Shown one piece after another: positions 13,066 through 23,469 of a DNA stretch of 64,000 bases. Origin of the DNA: Paraspadella gotoi (taxonomy: Eukaryota; Chaetognatha); assembly GCA_051294375.1 (NCBI GenBank), contig CM119269.1, positions 20,130,814 through 20,194,813 on the forward strand. Reading direction: 5' to 3'. Positions within the stretch are counted from its first letter, which is position 1. Each line of letters begins with the position of its first letter. Below the pieces are notes generated by a model. That model was given only the letters and a program-made list of their open reading frames with translations. It made no database searches and was not told where the DNA came from. Position numbers and translations under genes: made by a program.

Positions 13066-14604
13066 TTTCATATTTTCGTCTTATTTTAATAGATTTAGGA
13101 GTTTAATTTATCGAATTTATTTAAATATTAATTTTTTTTTTTTAAATTTGGTACCATAATTTTTTTTCAAATTTTACAATTTTCCAAAATCAACCACAAT
13201 TAATCAAACAGTTAATCAGACTATTTTATTGCAAATCAGAGGAATACTGATAGGTCAGTAATTTAGTATTAATGTTAACTCAGTCAATTGTAGATACTAC
13301 GATATTGACATAACCCGAAATATAAAATCGTCTGCTCGACCTAAACATTCTGTAATGGACGATTTCTCGAGACCAGATGAGCGTCGAATTCGACCTTCGA
13401 ACGGACGACTCGCGATCGAGGGAGGCCTCGTGGACGAGCCACTGGCGACCGAGGGAGGGCTCCGAGAACTCGATCGCTCGATCGCCTCGAGCTCAAAACC
13501 CTTTTTTACTCATTTAAATTTCTGAAGAGTGGGGACCGAATGGGAAATTGGAAGATTAAAAAATCCGTAACTATCCATACGTAGCTACGTGCAATTACGT
13601 AGGTATAGGACCTATGGGTATATATGGAAAAGTTTAACTAGCGAAACTATGTATACATGTAGGTATGGTTAGAATATTTTAATTAGAGTCTGGTGAAACT
13701 CGTTTTATGGCCGAATGAGATTTTCGTTCAAGAAGGTGGAGAGCCATTGCATTGATCGAGCTCGCTCGGTCGTCCTCTATAAACCGGTAATACTTTCAAT
13801 CTCAGGTCGATCGAAAAAACAGTAACTTCAGCATCGACCCAGACGACAGAACCAGATGGAGATGTCGGAGCAACGCGACCGGGTCGTGACTCGTCGTGAT
13901 CATGCCACGAGAGAAGACTGAGCGTTTTATAAAATTTTATTAGTTGTTCCAATTTCATTAGTTAGGGTAAATAAGCTTTTTTTCTGCGAGAGATACTTTG
14001 TGGCTTCTTCCTGTCTTTTACTTTAATCAATTAAAAAATCCTTTTTCGAGGTAAGAGCAGAATTCGAGAAACTGAAAACATGCGACTTAATTTGACATAG
14101 AATACTGAAGCCTAAGCATGCCACCTTCATTCCAAAACGGAATTTTATTTTTGAATTAATTGAGAGAAAAACTTCTACTTTTTCCGGCGACAATTTTAAC
14201 CTAAAACAGTTTTTGGTCGAATTACGAAACATGAAATGCCAATTGTATTTTTTTTTACGATGATATTTTCTTATATCTTTTTTTTTTTTTTTAATTTATG
14301 TGTTCTCCCTTTGAGAAATTTAACCCCAAGCCTAATTGTTTCCATTTTCTTTTAAAAAAGGTTACTCGTCATTTTAATCGACAATTTAAATTAGAATTAA
14401 GAAACCTTCTTCAATTGTCCTCTCGCTTTCTCTCTTTCTCTCTCTTTCTCTCCTGTCCGTTTACCTAACTCTCTCTCGGAATTTTTAAATCTAACGATGA
14501 CACGAAACTGTATTTTTTCTAGTGTCCACATTTGTACAAAGATATAAGCAGAAACAGTTCTTAAATTTAAACGTTGAATCGACGAAGCAAGTATTCAATT
14601 TCTA

Positions 14605-14972
14605 CTGTGAAGTTTCTTTTATCTTTACGCCCGTAAATTATAACGCTTGAAGCGTCGCCCGTTCAAATATCTCTAGTGAGATTAACGAAGTAAAACGAAT
14701 AATCCAGAGTTTTAAGAAGTATTTTTGTCGAGTTTAATAATGTACAAATAAAACTATAAACNNNNNNNNNNTTTCGAGTTTAATAATGTAAAAATAAAAC
14801 TATAAACTCATAATTATTCGTTTTGAGAAGTATTTTACGCGTTTAATAATGTACAAATAAAGACTATAAACTCATAATCATTCGTTTTACTTCTCACGTT
14901 GAAATATTTGAACGGGCGACGCTTCAAACGTTAGAATTTAAGGGCGTGAAGATAAGGAAACTTCACAAAACT
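14605..14972. mobile_element. Foldback (inverted-repeat) element with internal tandem units
   Basis: The left arm (about 14605-14702) reads GTGAAGTTTC then TTGAAGCGTCGCCCGTTCAA and ends GTAAAACGAATAAT. The right arm (about 14877-14972) is its reverse complement, starting ATTCGTTTTAC and containing TTGAACGGGCGACGCTTCAA. Between the arms lie two or three tandem units, each with GTTTAATAATGTACAAATAA and ATTCGTTTTGAGAAGTATTT, interrupted by 10 N. There is no open frame. It resembles a MITE-like or foldback element about 0.9 kb upstream of the spermine synthase start codon. Confidence 0.55.
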
Positions 14973-15157
14973 CGTTTTCAGGTTTTCGTTTTAGAAAAGT
15001 CATTGAACTTGATAATATTAAAAAGAATAAAGAGAAAGAGAAATGACTTAACAAAGATCACTCTTTTTAAATTGGGAGGAATATTTAATAAGTAGACAAT
15101 GAACGAAAACAATTTTTTACAGCGCAAATTTAAAAAAAAACAAAAACGGTAATTCAA

Positions 15158-15420
15158 ATGTGTTGCGCCGCAGCCTTCTCACGTATATTTATCGTGATAT
15201 GACATGACGGAATGACTACAATAACTTTTTAGCCTGTGTATTATTTTAGGATTTTCTGTAGGCGATGCAAGCAGTCACTTAGATTTGAGGTTTTTTCCTG
15301 ACTTAACAAATGAACATCCAACTCGAGGCAAATTATAAGCGTTTTTCACATAAGTGGAATAGACCGAAGGACAGACGTACCGACGGACGGAGCGACAGAC
15401 CGAAAACTGACTTATAGAGT
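15158..15420. repeat. Interspersed repeat, copy 1
   Basis: This segment begins TGTTGCGCCGCA and shares ATGACATGA, a TTTTAGGATTTTC block, CTTAACAAATGA and a GACNGACCGA-rich end followed by CCGAAAACTGACTTATA with 16178-16468. The two are diverged copies of one element of about 270 bp. Family unknown to me. Confidence 0.5.
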
Positions 15421-15799
15421 TGCTCCGCGAGTACTCGAATGGATTCGACCTTGAGCAAACCAAAGTTTCCCGACGCAATGAAATCAATTAATTTTATTTG
15501 TAATTAGGTAAGGAAACCTGTCTTCTTTTCCAAATGGCGATCCGGGAATAACTCGTTTGTCAGGTTTACCTATATGACTTTAATCATTTGTGCTTTCCTT
15601 TTTTTTAAATCTAATTTCTTAATTGTAATAATACGATTATTTTACCCGTTTTTGTGTCTTTCTTCTTGGAGGAAGGTAGGAGCAAATTTCACTTTTTTTT
15701 TCCACTGTGCTGCGCAGCGAGATTGCCTTTAAGACTGCGACGTTAAAACCTTTGATATTTACCTCCCACTGTGCATAAAATTAAAAAAAAAGGGAAACA

Positions 15800-18700
15800 A
15801 TGGCGGTTGTGACGGACACAGTGATATTTTACGTGAGGGTCGATCGTGAGATGATGAAGAACGTTAAAGACATCGAAGATCGATTTGAGAAAATTCGACG
15901 CGAAATGTTCATGATGGAAAACAACGACGACGACGACGACTTTAATAAAAAAACCATTGACCTCTCGGTGGAGGGTTGTCCGGCCCTCGCCATGATTGTG
16001 TATCATCTCAAGGTACGGTTAAGGTTAATAAGAGATGAATAAAAAAAAAAAGAGCGAGACCTTTATTTTAATTTTGTGACACTTTTTTGTTTCATTCATT
16101 TCATTCATTCGAACCAATAGTATACTAGCTCAATTATGAAAGTTGTACTTGTAACTAAAACAAGATCGGTTCATCTAATGTGTTGCGCCGCATTGACTTG
16201 CATTTCTCGTGAAATGACATGACTTGACACTACATGACATGAATACAGGATTACAAACACTTTCTTAACCGGTGTATTTTTGACATGCACTGCATCGGAA
16301 TTCCGTTATAGTTTTAGGATTTCCTGAGGGAAGCGCTAGCAGTCCTAGGATTTGATGTTTGTCTTAACAAATGAGCAACTAACTATAGGCGAATTATGTG
16401 CATTTTGAACGTAAGTGGGACAGACAGACCGATCGACCGACAGATCGACCGAAAATTGACTTATAATGTAATGGCGAGTAATGGCGGCGCAACTAAAAAT
16501 ACAAGTAAGGATTTTCGACAATATTCGTCGATACAGAATGGGAGTCACGCAACCATCAAACTTTATAACGATGGCCTCATCAACGTTGAAGTTCAGTTCA
16601 CGGAATTAAAGAATTTGACGCTGTCCGCGACTTCGAAGTATCACGCGCGATTGTTGGAGCAATTTGGGGCGAATGTCGTCAAGGAATCTAACATTCTCTG
16701 CTCAGGTTTAATCCGATCTTTGATGATAATTGATTATGAACGGTTGGTGGATTTCAGTCCACCATAGTTCGAACGAGGTAACTAGTACTTAGTACTATTT
16801 TCTCCAATTATTCTATTGTTTCAAATATATTTAAAAATATATATTTTTAGTCAGTGATGAGTCTTATCATAAAGTTCAAACGATTTTTTTTCTTTAAATT
16901 TGTTTCAAACAAAAGGTCAACATCGACAGAGGCCCTTTCCTTCTCTCAGGAATCCGGCGAGGGACGGAGTTTTGGAATTACAGCGTCCTCGACGATCACC
17001 GAATCGTGGAGACGGATTGGAACGGGATCGTCTGCGAAGTCCAAACGCCCTTCAACAACATCAAAGTCGTTTCCTCGCGAAACAATGGAAACGTCATCAT
17101 GCTGGACGAAGACGTCATGCTGGCAGGTGAACGATGGGTTTGTTTTTTTTTACTCCATTTCTTTCGTTATCTGTCTCTATCTCTTTTTCTTTCCCCTGGG
17201 ATTACAATTTTATTGCGTAACGTATTCTCGTTCAGAAAGCGATTTGACTTTCCCGAGAGTTCTTTGCGGTATTGGGGATAACCTCGCCAAGCATAAGGAA
17301 GATTACGTCGACAAGGAGGTTTTGATTTTGGGCGGAGGGATCGGGGGCAACCTGCACGAGGTATTGAAGGAGAAGCCCAAATTCGTCACAGTTGTCGAGG
17401 TAAAGTTAAGTCAGGCCGAAAAATCGTCGACGCGTAATATAATACACTCATGTACAAAAAAAAACGCGCCAATTTATAATATTAAATCCTAACGCTCTAT
17501 TAAAACAATTATATACAACAATTTTAAATTTTAAAATTTTAAATTTTTTTTAAATTTAAAATTTTATTATAATTTGTCAAGTAGTTTAAAAGATATGATT
17601 TTTTAAACTTGAGTGTCCCAAAACCAAATGGGAAAATCTACTTTTATCTAAAAGCTTCAGAATCATAGACCTATCTTTTATCGTATATTTCAATAACCTT
17701 AACATTATTATTTAGGGATATGGGGCAATCCCGTTAACTAGATAGCCCTCCAAATGTCCAGTGTAATTTTTTCATTTTTTAATCTACTATAAGGAATATA
17801 AAATATTTAAAAAAAAAAAGGATTATCAGATCTATCAGATCATCAAATTTATCAGATTTTTTTACATTCAGCTTTGTGGTACAGTACTTCATTTAAAAAA
17901 AATATTGCTCCTAAACAAATAAAATTTTAGCCAATCTTCTTATCTTTCAATAAACTTAAATTCATTTTTAAATTGTTTTTTTAAATTAAAATATATAGGG
18001 TGATTTGTAAAGTCTGGTACAACCTATATAAAAAATTATCTATTCAATCAATAAATAAGCTATCTTGCCCCTGACTCATACAAAGTTTTATTTATGACAA
18101 GCAACGATGTTTATTATAATTTTTTTGTAACTAATAAAACTTTGTTTTCTCTAAACGCAACGAAAAGAAAGTCAAAACACAACGAATAAAATGTAGGATA
18201 AAATAGTTTATCATATTGACAAGTTTACAACATCAGCGATTACCGTCGTCCTGGGTTCGGAATCTGCTTACAGCTTTGCCCAGATACATGCGAACCTAAA
18301 AAAACTACCACCAAATCGGTTTAAATTTCTTTAATCATAATTCAACTACCAACGCCCCATTGCAGCTCGACGCTGAGGTTCTCAACGCTTGCCGCCAGCA
18401 TCTCCGTGGAATCTGCTTCGACGCCTTGGACGAACTGAAAGGCCCCAACCATGAAATCATCGTGGGCGATGGCTTCAAGGTTTTGCAAGACTTCATCAAC
18501 AAAGGAAAAAAGGTGGTAAACATCTATTTTTGGCATTGATTCGCTGACTAGGGGTTGAGGGGATTAAGGATACGGATGGTTTAAAGGTGGTTTAGGGTGG
18601 TTAGGGGGTTAAGGGTGAGAGTTTGGGTAATTAGTAAAGGGTAGTAAGAATTCTAGATTTAAGTTTAATTAAAATTTTAAAGGAGAGGAATGAACATTTT

Positions 18701-19099
18701 TTTTAAAAGAAATAACTACCCTTTGATCTTTTCGCGGTGATGCTGGAAATACTTTCTGCCAATTTTTTCCAGACTATTCTTTTGATTGGTTTTATTTGGT
18801 TCACTCAGGTCGACATTCTCATCGACGACATTAACCTTGAGCAGGCTGAGGAAAACTTTGCCTTCGATCCCGTCCTCTCCGAGCGAATGTTCGATCTCGC
18901 GCTCCAGGTGCTCAAGAAACCAACGGGCAAGTTTCTCATGGGCGGAAGCGGCATCACGAACCTCAATTATCACGACAACCTCCAAGCTCTCATCACTGCT
19001 CGGGGGCTAGACTACCGGACCCATAAAGTGTATCCGCCCTCTTTCATGGGGGAATGCTATGTCACTTACGAAGCCTTTTATACGGAGATGAAGGATTAA
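15800..19099 (+). CDS. Sms: Spermine synthase (aminopropyltransferase)
   Basis: Six exons: 15800-16012, 16537-16705, 16950-17126, 17236-17399, 18366-18512 and 18809-19099. All have GT-AG borders and all phases close, giving 386 aa (human enzyme 366). The enzyme moves an aminopropyl group from decarboxylated S-adenosylmethionine to spermidine in the cytosol. The N-terminal domain has [14 protein letters not shown] (residue 72 on), matching the SAM-decarboxylase-like half of animal SMS. The C-terminal Rossmann-like half has [39 protein letters not shown] and DILIDDIN. E and D of VVELD and D of IDD are kept. The usual Asp of GGGDGG is Ile222, and the residues matching human Gln148 and Tyr177 read Asn and Phe. 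Exon 1 carries an Asp run. Exon 3 was started at 16950 because only that acceptor (TTCTCTCAG) keeps phase. Donor 5 could lie 3 bases later. Confidence 0.93.
16178..16468. repeat. Interspersed repeat, copy 2 (in Sms intron 1)
   Basis: Diverged copy of the element at 15158-15420. It has the same TGTTGCGCCGCA start, the TTTTAGGATTTCC block, CTTAACAAATGAGCAACTAA and a CGATCGACCGACAGATCGAC-type end before CCGAAAATTGACTTATA. It sits wholly inside spermine synthase intron 1 and ends about 70 bases before the exon 2 acceptor. Confidence 0.5.
17400..18365 (+). other. Spermine synthase intron 4
   Basis: Very AT-rich intron of about 966 bp between the GTAAAG donor and the CCCCATTGCAG acceptor. No other feature seen. 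Confidence 0.7.
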
Positions 19100-19296
19100 G
19101 AAAAGTGGTGCAAGCGGTCCGATCTGTACTCTTAACTAGTCTATATAAATTGGTTAACATTAGATGCTACGTGGATGGTAAAAACCTACATATGTTTTCT
19201 ATACGTTCTCTCGTCTTTTCATATTTATATTTTATTCAAAAACCTTAAAAAATCATCATCATTAGCTGAATTTTATGTTTTTTTTAAATTTTTACC

Positions 19297-19302
19297 AATA
19301 AA
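19297..19302 (+). terminator. Polyadenylation signal AATAAA for Sms
   Basis: A canonical AATAAA lies about 200 bases after the spermine synthase stop codon, in AT-rich 3' sequence. Confidence 0.5.
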
Positions 19303-20802
19303 ACAACAAAAATTTTTAAAAGTTGTATTAATAACTTTTATCTAACTTTTAAAGCTCTATCAGAATCTATTAAAAAAATAAAAATAAAAAAAAATTTTAA
19401 CTTTATATAGTATTAAAATAATCTTTAAATTCTTCCGTGTGCTTATTAATAAGATAATTTTTTAAAATTATTTTTATTTTCATATTCTCTAACAGTCACT
19501 TTACCATTATTTATTTGAGAGAACTTCTAGTTTTTAACCGATTCCGGCCTACTGTATACCTCACCTTTTAAAGTTTGCGTACGTACATAAAAGTTTTTTG
19601 ATATATTTCGAGAGCCCACTTTTATTTTTAAGAAAAAAATGGTTAAAAAGTTATTTACCGCAAGGGTAAAAATTTCGAGTTTAAGTTTATTTTTTTGGTT
19701 TATTTTACGAATCTTATCTTTATCTTTAAAATTACAAGAATAACAACAATGCAAATGCAATTTTTTAAAACCATAACTGTAATGATAAACAGGCCATTAT
19801 ATTTGGCAAAAGAGAAGACAAATTTTAAAACATTTTTGTAGATTTTATTAAGCAAGAAATCATCATCGTAGCCATATGCGTGCAAAACAATCAAAAAAGC
19901 GTTTTGTGCCAATTATTTTTATTTAATTTTTTATTTCAATCATTAAAATTCGTTTTCCAGTTTCGGAAGAGGCGGAGAGCATAGGGGTATGTTGTAGTGT
20001 GGGTTTTTAGCCATCAAAATGCCTTTTTTTACAGGATATTTAAAAAAAAGAGAAATAAAATTAAAACGAGCGAGAAATATTTTTTTGTTTTTGTATGTTT
20101 TTTAAAAAGACATTCAAAAAACAAAGAAGATTCGTACAAAAAAACAAAATAGGGAAACGTGAATTTTTTTCCGTTAATAATAATAGTACATTGTCCGATT
20201 AAAAAAGAAAACACATTTATAAATTCAACAAAAACGCGATCCAGGATTAACATCGAAGCGAAAAAAAAAAAACTTTTTTTTTTTTTTTTTTTGAGGCGTG
20301 GCCGCTCGAGATTAAAAATAATAAAGAAAAGAAATTAGACGAAATTTTCTTTCGTCAACAACGAATCAAACGAGCGACGTCACCTCACAAAAAAAAAAGA
20401 TTGTTTCTTTGTTTTTGTTTATTTGTAGAAAGCGATATTTCATCGGTGGCGACATCGATTTTAAAAGGGGGAGGAGGGAAAGAGGCGGAGAAAGGCGGAT
20501 GTAGGGGTATGAACCAAAAAAAAAGGGGGTGGAAGGGTGAAGGGCTGAGAAAAGGGGGTATCGGAATGGGTAGGGAAGGGGGGGGAAAGTAAAAAAAAAG
20601 AAGACAAATCTGAGAGTTTCTTTTCTTTCATAATTCCTCTTTTATTCCTGGATGCAACGAGAAGGCTGGGCGGGGGCAAGGGGGAAAAAAAAGGGTGGAG
20701 GAGAAAAGTGGAGGCTGGGCAGGCGTTAGACCGGCACAGGCGGCGTAGTAGTTCTGGGAGGAATCGCGGAGGCGACTGAAGTCTGGGCGAGATGTTTCGA
20801 TG
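19303..20802. other. Intergenic, AT-rich, no gene seen
   Basis: Sequence between the spermine synthase 3' end and the last exon of the minus-strand membrane-protein gene. It has poly-A/T runs and a G-rich block (20460-20590) that gives only low-complexity frames. Confidence 0.5.
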
Positions 20803-23398
20803 CTAAAATCGTTGACCCTCATTGAAATCTTTGCCATCGAATTCCTGAATTGAAGTTAGTTCAAGGTTATAGAAAAATACGAGAGAGACAGGGGACGTTA
20901 AAGACGAGAGAGACAGGGGACGTTAAAGATGAGAGTGACAGGGACATTAAAGACGAGAGAGACAGGGGTTTAAAGACGAGAGAGACAGGACGTAAAGACG
21001 AGGGACAGGGGACGTTAAAGACGAGAGAGACAGGGACGTTAAAAGACGAGAGAGACAGGGGACGTTAAAGACGAGAGAGACAGAGGACGTTAAAGATGAG
21101 AGAGCACAGGGGACGTTAAAGATGAGAGTGACAGGGGACGTTAAAGATGAGAGAGTCAGGGGTCGTTAAAGACGAAGGACAGGGGACGTTAAAGACGAGA
21201 GAGACAGGGAATCAAAGATGAGAGAGACAGGGGAGTTAAAGATGAGAGACAGGGAGTTAAAGTGAGAGAGTCAGGGGACGTTAAAGATGAGAGAGACAGG
21301 GGACGTAAAGAGAGAGAGACAGGGGACGTTAAAGATGAGAGAGACAGGGGACGTTAAGATGAGAGAGACAGGGGACGTTAAAGACAGAGAGACAGGGGAC
21401 TTTAAAGACGAGAGTGACAGGGGATGTTAAAGATGAGAGAGTCAGGGGACGTTAAAGATGAGAGAGACAGGGGAGGTTAAAGACGAGAGAGACAGGGGAC
21501 GTTAAAGATAAGAAGAGACAGGGACGTTAAAGATGAGAGAGACAGGGGACGTTAAAGACGAGAGAGACAGGGGAGGTTAAAGACGAGAGAAGATAGACGA
21601 GAGTGACAGGGGACGTAAAGACGAGAGAGACAGGGGACGTTAAAGATGAGAGAGACAGGTGATGTTAAAGAGAGAGAGATAGGGGACGTTAAAGATGAGA
21701 GAGATAGGGACATTAAAGATGAGAGAGACAGGGACATTAAAGACGAGAGAGACAGGGACGTTAAGACGAGAGAGACAGGGGACGTTAAATACGAGAGAGA
21801 CAGGGGACGTTAAAGATGAGAGTGACAGGGGACATTAAAGACGAGAGAGACAGGGGATGTTAAAGACGAGAGAGACAGGCGACGACTTAAGACGAGAGAG
21901 ACAGGGGACATTAAAGACGAGAGAGACAGGGGACGTTAAAGATGAGAGAGACAGGGACATTAAAGACGAGAGAGACAGGGGACGTTAAAGACGAGAGTGG
22001 CAGGGGACGTTAAAGACGAGAGTGACAGGGACGTTAAAGACGAGAAGAGACAGGGACGTTAAAGACGAGAGAGTACAGGGGACATTAAAGTTAAAGAAGT
22101 TATAGAAAAAGTAAGCAAAACGAAAAGTAATAAAACATAAATGAATCGGAAAATTTAACAATAAAATGATTATGAATTCCAGAAGAAGGAATTTCTTGCA
22201 ATAAGTTTTTTTTTTTAAGTGTCCCTTTCCCAGCAAATTTTTTTCCCCCAATTGTTTTAACAAAACGACAAGGTACTTCGCCTAACTAGATCGAGTGCGC
22301 CTTAATCCCCAACACCTTGAAATTTTCTCACCTGCCTCTCTTGCCCCACCCCCGCGCCCGCTCCCGATCCCAATCCGGCGCCCGCCTCCGTCTCGTTCTT
22401 CTTCTTGATTTCCCTCGCCTCCTCCACCCCAACTTTGGTGAGCATGAGGAGAGTGAGGCCATAGCACAGCCCCGCCCAGGCGTGAAAGCCCAGGCATGTC
22501 AGGGTGATGGCGCAGGCGAGGAGGGAGAGCAACGTCACGCTGTTGAAGATGATCCCGCCGAAGATGTTGGACACGTGCTTGCCCCGACCATCGAAGGGGG
22601 ATTTTCTGTGAGGGGGGGGGGTCGCAATTTGCCATATTAAATGGGGGGAAAAAATAAAGGACTTTAATCTGCTGTTCATAACATTAAGAAAGCAGGAACG
22701 TCATACAAAATCTTAACACGGGCTTTAAGTGCGGGCAACCCGAACTTTGCACTCATAATCGATTTGGCATGCTGAGAATTTGGTGACCAACAAAGAAAAC
22801 CATTTTAGTGACTCAAATATTCGACATCTCACATATCTTACTTAATTGCAGAAAAAACGACAGATAGATAAACTACCAATCAAAGACTAATAGAGTTCAG
22901 GACCTTAAAAAGTATTTAATATGAAGTATTAAGAAATAAAATACGACGAACCTTTTTCGTTTTGATTTGGCGTGAGGCGCCGGATCGACGACAATGTCAT
23001 CGTCGAAGGCGGCGTCGGCGGCGCCGCTCGGTGAGGCCGCGCCGCCGGACGAGGCGCTGGAGGCTTTGCGCGACTTCCTGACGGCGCCGGAAGAGGCGTT
23101 AGAAGTGGCGCTGAATTTCCGACTATTCCGTCTTGGCTGCGCAGGTGAAGGAATTTGCTCTGGCGGGAAAACGTTTGAAATAGATTCCATGAAGTCAAAA
23201 TTTTGCGAATGTTCAATGATTGATTGAAAAAATAATTGAGTAAATTTGTACAAGTAGGTAAATGGCAAGTTTGATCGATGACAAAACTTGAACACAATGG
23301 TTTCTATCTCAACTAAAATCCTCACCCGCTTCCACGATGGCCTGCGTTGAGGATGTCCTCGACATCCCCTTTCCCCCAGCCTTCTTCAATACCGTCAT
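20803..23398 (-). CDS. Unrecognised two-helix membrane protein
   Basis: Four coding exons on the minus strand: 23326-23398 (ATG), 22952-23159, 22332-22605 and 20803-20844 (stop). GT-AG borders and phases close throughout, giving 198 aa. Residues 1-90 are basic and Ser/Ala-rich, without hydrophobic stretches (MTVLKKAGGKG, RKASSASSGGAASPSG), and run into the acidic patch FDDDIVV. Two hydrophobic segments follow, IFGGIIFNSVTLLSLLACAI and HAWAGLCYGLTLLML, and then a charged, Gly/Ala-rich tail ending EFDGKDFNEGQRF. It probably spans a membrane twice with both ends on the same side. I cannot name the family. The gene lies between spermine synthase and the thrombospondin 3' end. Its last intron contains a 1.2-kb minisatellite, so the final 13-residue exon is the least certain part. 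A 5' non-coding exon may lie near 26105. Confidence 0.62.
20877..22095. repeat. 25-bp minisatellite, about 48 units (copy A)
   Basis: The unit has two parts, GACGTTAAAGAC and GAGAGAGACAGGG. It is repeated almost without interruption, with unit variants such as GATGAGAGTGACAGGG. It lies in the last intron of the minus-strand membrane-protein gene. A second version, also about 1 kb but with different unit order, is at 31400-32440 in the duplicated block. Confidence 0.95.
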
Positions 23399-23469
23399 CT
23401 CCAGTTTTGCGGCTTCCGGGGAACCTCAGGGAGCAGAGTTTTGTCGACAGGCGACGCCTGTGAAAGCCT

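Larger units (their letters stand above)
11000..13690. other. Repeat-rich stretch without a supported gene
   Basis: The stretch holds a (TCG)n tract (about 12070-12122), CAA/CAACAA patches near 12360 and 12640, TTG/GTC repeats near 12780-12810 and a (CT)n tract (12990-13062). Open frames here are low-complexity (poly-Ser, SLSLSL). The 13370-13500 interval is CG-rich (CGATCGAG) but has no recognisable exon. Confidence 0.5.
13700..16556. repeat. Reference copy of the 1-2889 duplication
   Basis: Nearly every base matches 1-2889, except for single-base indels and a local 10-N gap at 14762-14771. Spermine synthase exon 1 is intact here, so this is the better-corrected copy. Confidence 0.8.

Noticed and set aside
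20850-22263. Frames such as DVKDERDRG/KTRETG and SLSSLMSLSLSS
   Set aside because: Translations of the 25-bp minisatellite; intronic.
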